Assembly (NCBI GenBank): GCA_947561395.2
Contig: OX387182.1
Coordinates: forward strand, 40,541,949 to 40,605,948
Direction of reading: 5' to 3'
DNA length: 64,000 bases
Source: Buxus sempervirens
Lineage: Eukaryota; Streptophyta; Magnoliopsida; Buxales; Buxaceae
Part shown: one piece after another, positions 10,328 to 19,719 of the stretch
How positions within the stretch are numbered: the first letter of the stretch is position 1
How the letters are laid out: every line of letters starts with the position of its first letter
Notes under the pieces: generated by a model
What the model saw: the letters and a program-made list of their open reading frames with translations, nothing else
What the model was told of the DNA's origin: nothing
The model's database searches: none
Position numbers and translations under genes: made by a program

Positions 10328-11950
10328 AGCTGTGCGCACCTAAACGTGGCTTAGATCGCACACCGGGCACACCTTCGGTGCGTGCCTCGTGACATTCGGA
10401 GTCGCCACTGCCTGAGAGGTGCAGGCAGACATGGTTTTGCCCTAATCGGGTCTAAGTCTGGTCTGCGGCTTTTCAGAGTTCTAGCTAAGTCCTCGGTTAC
10501 GATCCGGGGAAGTCCTAAAGACACCCCGGTCCGCCCCGTCGATTTGACGAGTCCCTCAGGTTTCCCTGGTTTTTGAGTCAAGTTCACCCTTCCTAGACCA
10601 GCATGCTGCTTATTGGGTCTGGCGGGGCCCTTTAGAGGTGTGGGTCCCTTTTTATTTGATTTTATCTTCTTATTTATTTAAGTGAAGTGGGTCAGACCCG
10701 GGTCCCGTTGGAAGACCCGTGGGTTGCCATGATTGGGCCTAGGGCCCACCTGGGTTATTGGGTAACCCATTTGGTTATCTTATTTACTTACACATTCCAT
10801 GGGCTTAGTGGGCTTGGATTTGGCCCATTAGCCAAGAGTTAAGTGACCTTGGACCTGTTTATTGAAAACGGGCCTGGTATGGGCCAATCAAAAGTGGGCC
10901 CCACTAGTGGGCCAAAGGGATCTTAATGGGCCTATCTAGGCCCAAAGTCCAAAAATGGGCTTAATATAGCCCAAGTGGTTTAAGGGAGTGGTTCAAGCCG
11001 GCTTAGGCCGGGTCAGGCCCAACCGAACCAAGAAATTACACTTTTTACATTATTTTTACATCTGCCCGTATTTGCTTTACGGTCTCGCTTGCCCGTGAAT
11101 GGATTCCGGTCCCCCTTGTCCGTGAATCAAACACGGTCTAGGCTAGACCGGCCTGAGTTTACGGACGCAATTCAGTTTGTCCGTTTGCTGCCGATTTCAA
11201 TCTGGATCAGTTCCGTGGCTTTTCTGGGTCTTCTGGTAACCTCCACCGGGCTTCTGCTTTCCTTTCAGGTTCCACATTTCCTTCATTTGACTTATAAAGC
11301 CATTTCTTCTCTTTTCATGTTCTTTGTAATCTTGGGCTCACTTCTTCTCTTTTTTCTTCTTTCTCTTGGTCAATCACAGTTATTTTTCAAGATGGGAAGG
11401 GGAGATTACAGGGGTGGATCAATTCTAAAAGAAATCAGCCATTATAGCAAAGTGAGTTTGTTTTAAAGTGGCTATGTTAATTGGTACATAGCCTCCTCTC
11501 TTTTAATGGAATAACCACTTTAATTTAGCCCTTTCATGGCCTTAAACAAGCAGCAAGATAGGTTAGAAATAGTGAGATAATAAAAGATATATGAAGACAT
11601 CAAAAATGATTATGTCATACTTTGCAAAATAAAGAAAATACTTACAATGAAGCTTTTTGTTGATTTACTTGTGCTTTGTGGTATTTCGAAAAGTTGGGCA
11701 GCGCTTCCGCGTCCTCCGAGGAGTTCCAGATGGATTTCGGCAGGGGTTTGGTGGGTTGCTTATATTTACAAGATGAAAGAGGGAATTAGGACATGGTTTA
11801 TGCAAGAAGAGGGGTCTTTTAGGAATAAAATAAGTTTGGGCTAAGAGTAGGGTGGTGGCAACTGGGCAGGACTTGGCCGTGGGAAGCACCAGGAGGGAGA
11901 GGCGGTGGGCCAGAGAGGGATGGCTTGTTCAAATGAAGGGGGGTGGCCTC

Positions 11951-11962
11951 TCTATTTATAGG
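11951..11962 (-). promoter_or_regulatory. TATA box of the element A LTR
   Basis: The minus strand reads CTATAAATAGA, directly downstream of the palindrome array. The same phrase (cctataaatag) occurs in the element C LTRs. Confidence 0.8.
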
Positions 11963-11969
11963 CAAAAAT

Positions 11970-12190
11970 CCCGTGCCCGTATTTGAAGTACGGGCGTGCC
12001 TTGCCTGTACTTCAAGTACGGGCGTGCCTTGCCCGTAATTCAAGTACGGGCGAAAAACGCACATTTGCAAATCTCGCGAATCAGCTGTACGGGACGCGTG
12101 TCCCGCCGTACGGTGACGCGTGTTTTCTTCCGGAATCTTGCCTGTATTTTAAATACGGGCATGCCCTGCCCGTAATTCAAATACGATCCC
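11970..12190. repeat. Palindrome array in U3 of the element A LTR
   Basis: About five copies of an interrupted palindrome such as gcccgtatttgaagtacggg, with variants tgtacttcaagtacgg and cccgtaattcaaatacg, spaced 25-30 bp apart with longer gaps. Arms are CCCGTA/TACGGG. The array lies just upstream of the TATA box relative to LTR transcription. Confidence 0.85.
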
Positions 12191-12751
12191 GCACGTTTTT
12201 AAAATGTTTGGATTTCAAACCTTTATTCAATTTGGTTTATTGCAAGATTTTTATTCGATTTTTCCGATTATTTTATTAAAAAAGCGAGATTCTCCTTATT
12301 AAAATATTATAAAACACCTTTATCTTATTTATTTTATTGGTTTAGCCTTTTTTTGCTGCCTTTTTGCCACATGGGCAGTTTTTTATGAAACTTCAACTGC
12401 TCATAACTTCTTTATCCAGTGTCCGATTTCAGCAAACTTAGTGTCGTTGGAATCAGCTCGGAACCACCTATCCATTGGGATCAAGTTTGGCAGCTGAATT
12501 GGGGTCGAGCAAAAAGTCAACTTTTTGCTCCCCAAAAGTTTGACCAGCTCATATCTTTCTTATCTGGACTCCGATTCCAGCAAATTCAGTTGCGTTGGAA
12601 TCGTGTTGAAATGCTCTTTTCAATGAGATGAAGTTTGATGGCCAAATTTACTTGAATCAAAAAGTCAATTTTTGACCCCCTCAGGGTTTGACTTTTAGTT
12701 TGACTTTTCATTTTTTTTTTATTTTGAGGGTGCAAAAATCAGGTGTCTACA

Positions 12752-13479
12752 ATGTGATCAAGTGGTTATTAGTTGCTGAATTGGTATAAACTTGAAGGAT
12801 CAAAGGATATTAGTGGTGCTGGTACAACCATGGCTGAGTGGCGCCAAGGATGGCTGACCTGCAGAAGGTCAGCGCCCATTTAATCCCTTATGGTCATGTG
12901 CGGCAGAACTTATAGAAGCAGTATTTTTGTATTTTAACTTATAAATACTAGACTAAAGGATTTATCTAAGTGATAATGATATTATAGGAGGATTACTAAT
13001 AGCCTAATATGTGGAATAGCGGAATCAAAGAAGATTAATGGAAACTAGATCAGATTCCAGCAACAAATTAATAACCTTATGCGGCTATTTTAGTAGAGCT
13101 TATGCTTCAAATTTTAATTTAAAAATGTTATCTTATGGTGTTTAATTAAGTGTAGGGAATAACCTAGGGTGGATATTAGTAGATAAATTGTGAAAAACCT
13201 AGGTATTTAGATTAATGGAGCTGGAAATTGTAATAATAGTCCTAGATAACCAGCTTTATAGTTTTGTCTAGGTGTTGCTGATTATTTATAAAAATAAAAT
13301 CTGGTTTCCATCATCTGGTTATCAATCCATAGAACTTAATCAAGCTTTAATCATGACCTGAAATGGTTGTTAATCGTAGGAACTATACAGCTACAAATAT
13401 GTGAGAATGAAAGTAAATGGAATGGATTGAAAGTGAATGGAATGGATATTAAGAAATGAAACAGGAAATCTATACAAGT
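12752..13479. repeat. Fragment 1 of an older LTR-like sequence (E), left of element B
   Basis: No gene seen. It is AT-rich with a GC island (12838-12880) containing tggcgccaagg and ggtcagcgccc, a feature also seen inside the LTR-like sequences at 46690-46890 and 58860-58980. It is cut on the left by element A and on the right by element B. The base before B (target caagt, 13475-13479) continues at 24861. Confidence 0.5.
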
Positions 13480-13731
13480 TGTCAGCACCCCATTTTTGCA
13501 CTATATAATTGCCCAAGAAGCATATCTTAAACCGGCATATATGTGGGCATGTAAATCGAGGTTTTTATAGTGGGCCCATATTTTTGAAATAACAAGCCCA
13601 TAATAAAGAGAATTCTGAGCCGATTCTGATGCACCAAACCGTGCTCAAATCGGATGTCAAACGGCTAAGTTATGAATAAAATAAATAAAGGGTAGTTTGG
13701 GGATTTTTACAAAACCGAAATTGGATGCCAC

Positions 13732-13765
13732 ATGGCAGCCACGTGTACGCCATGGTGGCTGCCAT
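13732..13765. repeat. Perfect inverted repeat with G-box in the B LTR
   Basis: Arms ATGGCAGCCAC and GTGGCTGCCAT are 11 bp each, around a 12-base centre. CACGTG, a G-box core, spans 13740-13745. The 3' LTR has the same structure at 22902-22935. Confidence 0.9.
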
Positions 13766-13910
13766 GTAACCAATGAAAAATTAAAATTTTGTGGGGTTGT
13801 TTTAGTAAATAAGTAACTTTCCTAATGGGGTTTCTTATGCAAATAAATAACAAAGTTAAAAAAAGTTTAAGATTAAAAAAATAATAATAATAAAAATAAA
13901 CAAAGAGAAA

Positions 13911-13936
13911 TGAGTTGGACGAATTGGTCCAACTCA
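13911..13936. repeat. Perfect 10-bp inverted repeat in the B LTR
   Basis: Arms TGAGTTGGAC and GTCCAACTCA are separated by six bases. It is repeated unchanged in the 3' LTR at 23081-23106. Confidence 0.9.
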
Positions 13937-14033
13937 TATTCTCTTGAGATATTGAAACAAAGCTTAAAAAATACATAAGCCTAATAAAAATGTGGGACAA
14001 AATGGACTTTGACCAAACCTAATTGAATGAGGG

Positions 14034-14205
14034 TGTTTAAGAGAGGAAAAGGAAGGGTTAGTTGTTTAAGAGAGGAAGAAGAAGGGTTAGTTGTTTAAGA
14101 AGAGGAAGAAGAAGGGTTAGTTGTTTAAGAGAGGAACAAGAAGGGTTAGTTGTTTAAGAGAGGAAGAGGAAGAGTTAAGGGTTTAAGAGAGGAAAAGGAA
14201 AGGTT
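14034..14205 (+). repeat. 29-30 bp tandem repeat in the B 5' LTR, about six copies
   Basis: The unit is gtttaagagaggaagaagaa followed by gggttagtt, with purine-rich variation. The 3' LTR (23213-23460) has about nine copies. The three extra units, roughly 90 bp, explain almost all of the LTR length difference. Confidence 0.9.
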
Positions 14206-14235
14206 TGGGATTAAGAATTTGAAGGGGTGGGAATC

Positions 14236-14247
14236 CTCTATAAAAGG
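14236..14247 (+). promoter_or_regulatory. TATA box of the B 5' LTR
   Basis: CTCTATAAAAGG is present at the same place in the 3' LTR (23495-23506). It lies downstream of the inverted repeats and the GA-rich array. Confidence 0.8.
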
Positions 14248-15601
14248 GCTTGAAGTTGAGAGCAAAAGGGTGGAGAAAAAAAGGAGAGAGTTCTTTAAAC
14301 CAAAGAAGGAAGAAAGAAAAAAGGTGGAAGAAGTTTGTGCAAGAAAAAAGGGGGAAACATCCGGAGTTGTGCTCACCAGTTTCCGGGAAATCGACTCCAT
14401 ACCAGGTTTTTATTTTATTTTATTTGTTGATTCTTTAATCAAGTATTTTTTTTTTTTAGTATTGTTAAATTGTCAAAGTGAAAATAATACAAAGCATGTT
14501 ATTGTTATGGCCGAATGTGTTATTTCATGTTAGTGTTGTTAAATAAAGCATGTCACGGTTATGACCAAAAAAAAAAATTTCTGTTGAACGATTGTTTTTG
14601 GGAGTGGAATTTTGAGAATTTGATAAGCTATCATGCCTAATTTGCTATTCTGAAAAGTTCAAGGATTTATAAAAGAACTTATTGTATTTTATGTTTAGTC
14701 CTTCTTTAAAACCCTTTTCTTAAAAACCCCTAGGTTTCATTTATTATTTCTTTATTTCTTTCATGTTATTTCTTTAATTCTTTTCTTAATATCTTAATTA
14801 TTTATAGATAATAAGCTTAATTAACATATTTAACTATACTAACCAGATTTTTTTATTCTTTTCTTAATTCTTAGATAATAGGCTTAACTACCATATTTAA
14901 TTTTAATCATAAGCTTAAACATTTGTAACTTTTATTAATTTCTTATAACACTTCTCATCTTATCCAAATCCTTAAAAAATGGAAAAATAAAGTGTAATCT
15001 TCAATGATTAAATATGATTGAAATTTTTTACACATGCTTTGTGCAAATAAATTATCATAAAAAAAAATAAGAAAACAATAAAAAATGATTGGGATAATGG
15101 AGCATGTTAATTCCTCTAATCTCTTGTATATATGAGAAAGATAAGATAAAATAAATAAATAAAAAGAAAAGAAATATATATATATTTTGAAGTAACCAAG
15201 TACATTGCTCCATGATAAAATGTTTGATTTAGATTTCTTTATTTTGGATTTTTTATATATGTATTATACATGATGTAGTATAGCAACCTTCATTCCTCCA
15301 ATATTTGTATACATGTGATCATAAAAAGAATAAATAAAAATATATAAAAGCTAAAAAAAAAAGAAGAATTAAATAATAGTAAATCAACCAAAATATTATC
15401 CAACTAATTTAAGGAAACCCATTTCGGTGGGGCAACCCAGGGTGTTCAAGGACTTCCCTGGGTTGTAATCGGGTCACTTATCCGGAATCACTGGTTCAGA
15501 CCAAAAGTCAACAAGGTGTCTACCTGCACCATTTCAGGTAGTGGCGACTCCATAAAAGACATGTAACACGCTTTTTCAACGCGCCCGAGGTGCGCACAGC
15601 T

Positions 15602-15620
15602 TGGCGACTCTGCTGGGGAC
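15602..15620 (+). other. Primer binding site of element B
   Basis: TGGCGACTCTGCTGGGGAC, three bases after the LTR end, is complementary to the tRNA-Arg 3' end with one base changed relative to element C. Confidence 0.9.
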
Positions 15621-17089
15621 CGACTTCACCCGGTTTGATTAGTTGGATTATAATGGGTTTATTCTTTGCACATGTGCACACACTTGCACATGCACGCACA
15701 CTCTTTTTGTACATATGCACACACTTGCACAAAGAACATATTCTGGGGAGTTTTTTATAAAGGACGAGATAATTGCCTAAGGAAATTGGTTTTTAAGTGG
15801 GACCACTGTGACCCCTCCAATTACCTGGGAACTCTCCTGGAACATTGTTTTGTGTACCAATTCATCACTTTACTATATGAGACAGTGAAAATTACTTCCC
15901 ATGCACACATGTGCACTCACACACACTGTGGTTTCTTTAGATGCTTTGATATAAATTGTGTGGGGTGACACGCGCGAGGGAGCCCGCGTGGGTGATCCGA
16001 TTGAATGATTACCAAAACCTAGATCTCTCTAGCAGCCACCCTTCTTTATCGTATAAACAAATTTTGGGATGGTATTAGCCTCACGCGCCCTTGGCTTGCC
16101 AGGGAAAGCGAGGTAAAACATCCCCCCAGGTATCTGGATTCCTATAGCGCCACTGGTTTCTTGCCGTGGTATGCGAGGGTCTAATACTTGGCTCAGACCC
16201 TTGTAGGCATTTGTCTCAGGCTGGGTACCCTTTTCCCACCTAATGCTCTGATACACCCTACTATGTGAATGTGAATGTGAATGATGAATGAAGTCTAAAA
16301 CCCAAGAGTCCATCAGGGGCAACAACCCTTGTCTTCTTTTGTATCAAATTGAGTAGACCCTAGATTCTGGGCTACCTCAGCCCTAAATTAGGGAGCTTAC
16401 CTAAACTTTGATCAGGGGAACCACCCCAGATCCATGCATTGAGTCCGTAGGAAGTATCTTGAGTCCGGATCAGTCTTTAAGCAAATGAAAGCAGGCCAGA
16501 TCAGAACAGAGAAATTTGAACCCTAAATTTAGGCCTTTTTAACCTACCCTTTTTGAATCAAATGTATCCTTTCTTAGAGTTCTCAAAAACCCTAAGATTG
16601 CATTCTCTTTCAGTTTTTTGAACATCATGTAATTTTCACCCTAGCTGGCAAGTTGTAAGTTTTACATCAACAGATGAAAGAGCAGATAAAAGAATAAGGC
16701 TGGTCAGGACTTGGGTGTGCTTCCTTACACAAGTATGTCTAGAAGTTGTGCCTTGACAGGCACCAACCCTTAGGATCACACACTTTTTATTTCAGTTTAA
16801 TGCTTTAATTCTAATTTTGAATGGACAGAACAAAAGCATAAAAAAAGCAGTAAATCAATTTGCAGATGCTTGTTGGAAAAACCCCAATTTTCGGTTATGC
16901 AAAATCGCGATATCTGGTCACATTAGACCTCTTCCTTCTAATCCTACTCTTTAAGTATTCTAATATTAATACCTATAAGCGTTTCTTAAAGCGCTCATGG
17001 ATTGAACTCAGATCACATCCGAATGCATCTTATTTACAAGATCACTTGCTTTTTTGCCCTGGATCCAACGATCCAAATTGGTGGCGTTT

Positions 17090-17480
17090 GAAGATGGCCC
17101 CGTCAAGACCAACCCTTCAGATGAGCCCGGAGGCGGCTATTTTTAGCCCTTCCCCTATGGAGACATAAGTTCAAAAATTGTGGTGCCTGGTGACCGATTC
17201 TTAAATCGGAGACCAACTGGGTGAACCCGGGTATTTGCTTTCTAGCTTACCCCCTGTGGAGACATAAGTCCAAAAATTGTGGTGCCTGGTGACCGATTCT
17301 TAAATCAGAGACCAACTGGGTGAACCCAGAGGTAGCTATTTTTAGCCCTTCCCCTATGGAGACTCGACTTGAGTCCAAAAATTGTGGCGCCTGGCGACCA
17401 ATTCTTAAATCGGAGACCAGCTGGGTGAGCCCGGGTGTTGTTTTTTAGCTCACCCCCTGCGGAGACATAAGTCCAATCCC
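17090..17480 (+). repeat. Three diverged repeats of about 115 bp in the B leader
   Basis: Each unit has aaaattgtggtgcctggtga, a ccgattcttaaatcgg-type hairpin (stem CCGATT/AATCGG), ccaactgggtgaaccc and a segment ending ggagacataagtcc. Confidence 0.85.
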
Positions 17481-17534
17481 GTGATATTGAGTTCAATTCA
17501 TTATAAACAAGCTCCGGTTCATTAGGGCATGAAC

Positions 17535-17930
17535 CAAGAGGTTCTCTTTCCTTGTCGCAAGCGACTAAAATAGATCAAATTCTGTAGGTTCTCTTTCCTT
17601 GCTGACTTGACGCAGCTAAAACAGATCAATCCCTTGGGTTCTCTTTCCCAGTCGTTCACAAAATGACTAAAATAGACCTCTAGACTTTGGGTTCTCTCTC
17701 TCAGTTGCCTTTACGTAACTAAAATAGATCACTACCTTGGGTTCTCTCTCCCAATTGTCCATAAACGACTAAAACAGACCAATAGACATAGGGTTCTCTC
17801 TCCCAGTTGTCTTTGTACAACTAAAACAGATCATTCCTTCAAGTTTTCTCTCCCAGTTGCCTTTGTGTAACTAAAAAGATACATTTTCAAATATTCCCCC
17901 TAAGTTGCTTCCACACAGCTAAATCAAATC
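17535..17930 (+). repeat. Array of about eight hairpin units directly upstream of B gag
   Basis: Each 45-60 bp unit reads ggttctctctccca, then a hairpin, then taaaa(t/c)aga. The stems differ but remain paired: GTCGC/GCGAC (17554-17565), GCTG/CAGC (17601-17616), AGTCGTT/AATGACT (17650-17667), AGTTGC/GTAACT near 17703-17720, and AGTTGT/ACAACT near 17775-17792. It is the counterpart of the element A array at 6180-6430. Confidence 0.85.
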
Positions 17931-18144
17931 ACAAATTTGATCTAGATTGACCATGGCAAAGAAAAAAATTAAGAATATGCAAATAGATTCCAAAAGCAAA
18001 AAAAAAAACAAACAAACAAACATAAAAAAAATGTAAAAATGATTAATTGCCAAATAAATGCACTAACTTTTATAAAATGATCAACAGGTATCCAAAATTG
18101 CTCCCAGAAGCCCATACAATCTTCGATCTCGCAAAAGATTGGAT

Positions 18145-19719
18145 ATGGATGCACAAGGAAATCAGACTCCGCCAGCTCAGTACCAAGCGGAATCTAGTGA
18201 AACCCAAGTGGTTAATGACCTAACCCAAAAGGTCGAAAACATGACTATGGTTATTCAGTCCCTCATGGCAGAGATCAGAGATCTGAAAAAGTTCAACCAA
18301 TAGTTCCAATCACTCAACAGCACCAACCACCACTCCCATCACGGGCAGAAGTGCCAGCAGTACCGCTTCCGCCACTACCAGCACAACCTCTACCTATGGC
18401 ACCGCCACATCCGCCACCGCAAGCTGTTCCATTCCCACCTCCTATGGTAGATCTTGTCCACCCGATACAGCAGCAAGAACAATTCGCGCCTGTCCAACTG
18501 GGGCAGGATGAAGAAGACTGGTATAGAACACAAGAAGCTCAATTCGAGGCCCGTCTGGTGGCCATGAAGGAAGATCTTCTGAAGCAGCTACAGCCAAACA
18601 CGGTTCAGAGTGAGGCTACTCTGGAAAACCTCTGTTTTTTTCTCATATATACAACTCCCTGCCAAGTTCAAATGTCCTAAGTTGCACCAGTTTAATGGAA
18701 CTGGTTGTCCGCTAAACCATTTAAGGTCGTATTCAGGCGACATGTGCCAATACGCAAAAAATGAGAAAATCATGGTACAGTTCTTTCAGCGGTCTTTAAC
18801 TGGGGCTGCTTATTATTGGTTTTTGAGCTTAGACAAAGCCAAGATAAAGACTTGGAATGATCTCGCTGCAGTGTTCATTCAGCAATATCGTTTGAACAGC
18901 CAGATGGTTCAAACAAGGTCAGAGCTGCAAAGGTTAGCAAAGAAGAGTCATGAATCAGTTCGAGACTATGCTAAGAGATGGAAAGAGTTGGCAACACTGG
19001 TCCAACCACCACTACTAGAACAAGAGATGGCATCTTTGTTTATAGCATCACTTGGTCAACCTTTCTTCACTCTATTACTGGGGCAAAGTTCTACAAGTTT
19101 CAATGACTTGATTTTGATAGCTGACAAAATTGAAGATGCAGTAAGGTCAGGAAAGATAGATAGCAGTGGGCAAAATGCCACTCAGAGGAGACCAATGGCG
19201 AATCAAAGCAATAGAAGCCAGGGACAGGAGCAACCATGGAGAACTGAAGGGCAGGCAGTGAACTATGTTCGACCTACTCAACCTTATCACATCTCCTAGA
19301 GGTCCCTGACAACAGCTCCACAGAATCAGGGACAAATGGCCGTACCATATCAGGGTCCACCAAGAAGGACAAGAGAAGAAATGGAGGCAAGGCTGAGAAG
19401 AGTATTCACTCCACTTCCCTACACACCAGCTGAGTTACTACCCACATTACTGAAAGGAGGGTATTTGCAAATCAAGCCGCCAAATCCTAGAACATTCATC
19501 GGCAAGAATTACAATCCTAATGAGAGATGTGGGTACCACTCAGGGGCACCGGGACATGACACCAACAGATGTTGGGATTTGAGACATGATATCCAAGACT
19601 TGATTGATCAGAAACGCCTCACCGTGGACCCTCCTACTCCAACCAACACACCAGCCACTGCTGTGACTCAAAACCCTCTTCCAGATCACAAGGGGGCATC
19701 TTCAAGCGGGACAAGTTGA
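18145..19719 (+). pseudogene. Element B gag, fossil
   Basis: It starts at the Met of MDAQGNQTPPAQYQ. A short heptad segment and a Pro-rich stretch come first. Then follow the gag core (FFQRSLTGAAYYWF, about 18781-18830, and YAKRWKEL) and the Cys/His cluster CGYHSGAPGHDTNRC near 19530-19575. It is closely related to element A gag (opposite strand, 4463-5947), with the same order and spacing. It would form the particle shell and bind RNA. It lies in a few open stretches with about two breaks. Confidence 0.88.

Larger units (their letters stand above)
1..12751 (-). mobile_element. Element A: Ogre/Tat-type Ty3/gypsy LTR retrotransposon, cut by the left edge
   Basis: The order on the minus strand is 5' LTR (10331-12751), tRNA-Arg-like primer site, leader, ORF1 (7553-9034), repeat-rich spacer, gag, protease, then reverse transcriptase and RNase H running off the window. 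An extra ORF1 before gag, an LTR above 2 kb and a primer site matching the 3' end of tRNA-Arg are known marks of the Ogre lineage. ORF1 and the visible pol are open. Gag-protease lies in three open stretches, so there are about two breaks. Integrase and the 3' LTR lie outside, so age from LTR divergence cannot be estimated. The good state of the reading frames suggests a fairly recent insertion. Confidence 0.92.
10331..12751 (-). repeat. 5' LTR of element A
   Basis: On the minus strand it starts TGTAGACACC at 12751 and ends GGTGCGCACA at 10331, next to the primer site, giving 2421 bp with TG...CA ends. It holds an array of palindromes (about 11970-12190), a TATA box (11951-11962) and a U5 rich in tgggcc words (10690-11000). 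Its first 700 bp or so are similar to the U3 of the element C 5' LTR (25246-25990). The base pairs beyond it (atgtg, 12752-12756) should be half of the target duplication. The partner lies outside the window. Confidence 0.9.
13480..15598 (+). repeat. 5' LTR of element B
   Basis: 2119 bp with TG...CA ends. It contains an 11-bp-arm inverted repeat with a CACGTG core (13732-13765), a 10-bp-arm inverted repeat (13911-13936), a GA-rich tandem repeat (about 14034-14205), a TATA box (14236-14247) and an AT-rich U5. Confidence 0.95.
15621..18144 (+). other. Element B leader between primer site and gag
   Basis: Non-coding. It contains an alternating cacaca/tgcaca stretch (15666-15735), a 300-bp block similar to the element A leader (15968-16300), three roughly 115-bp repeats (17090-17480) and a hairpin array (17535-17930). 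No ORF1 is recognisable, unlike element A. Confidence 0.8.

Noticed and set aside
10331-10600. Possible tRNA gene near the tRNA-Arg-like primer site
   Set aside because: Only the 18-base primer complement is present. No cloverleaf can be drawn around it.
11970-12190. CRISPR-like array of spaced palindromes
   Set aside because: This is plant nuclear DNA, and the units are U3 palindromes with short irregular spacers inside an LTR.
14146-14533. Lys/Glu-rich 127-residue frame in the B LTR as a gene
   Set aside because: It reads through the GA-rich tandem repeat and TATA region of the LTR, and an equivalent frame appears in the 3' LTR.
15666-15968. His/Cys-rich small protein (MHMCTHLHMHAH) as a metal-binding peptide
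   Set aside because: Low-complexity reading of an alternating ca/tg repeat in the element B leader, also open on the other strand.
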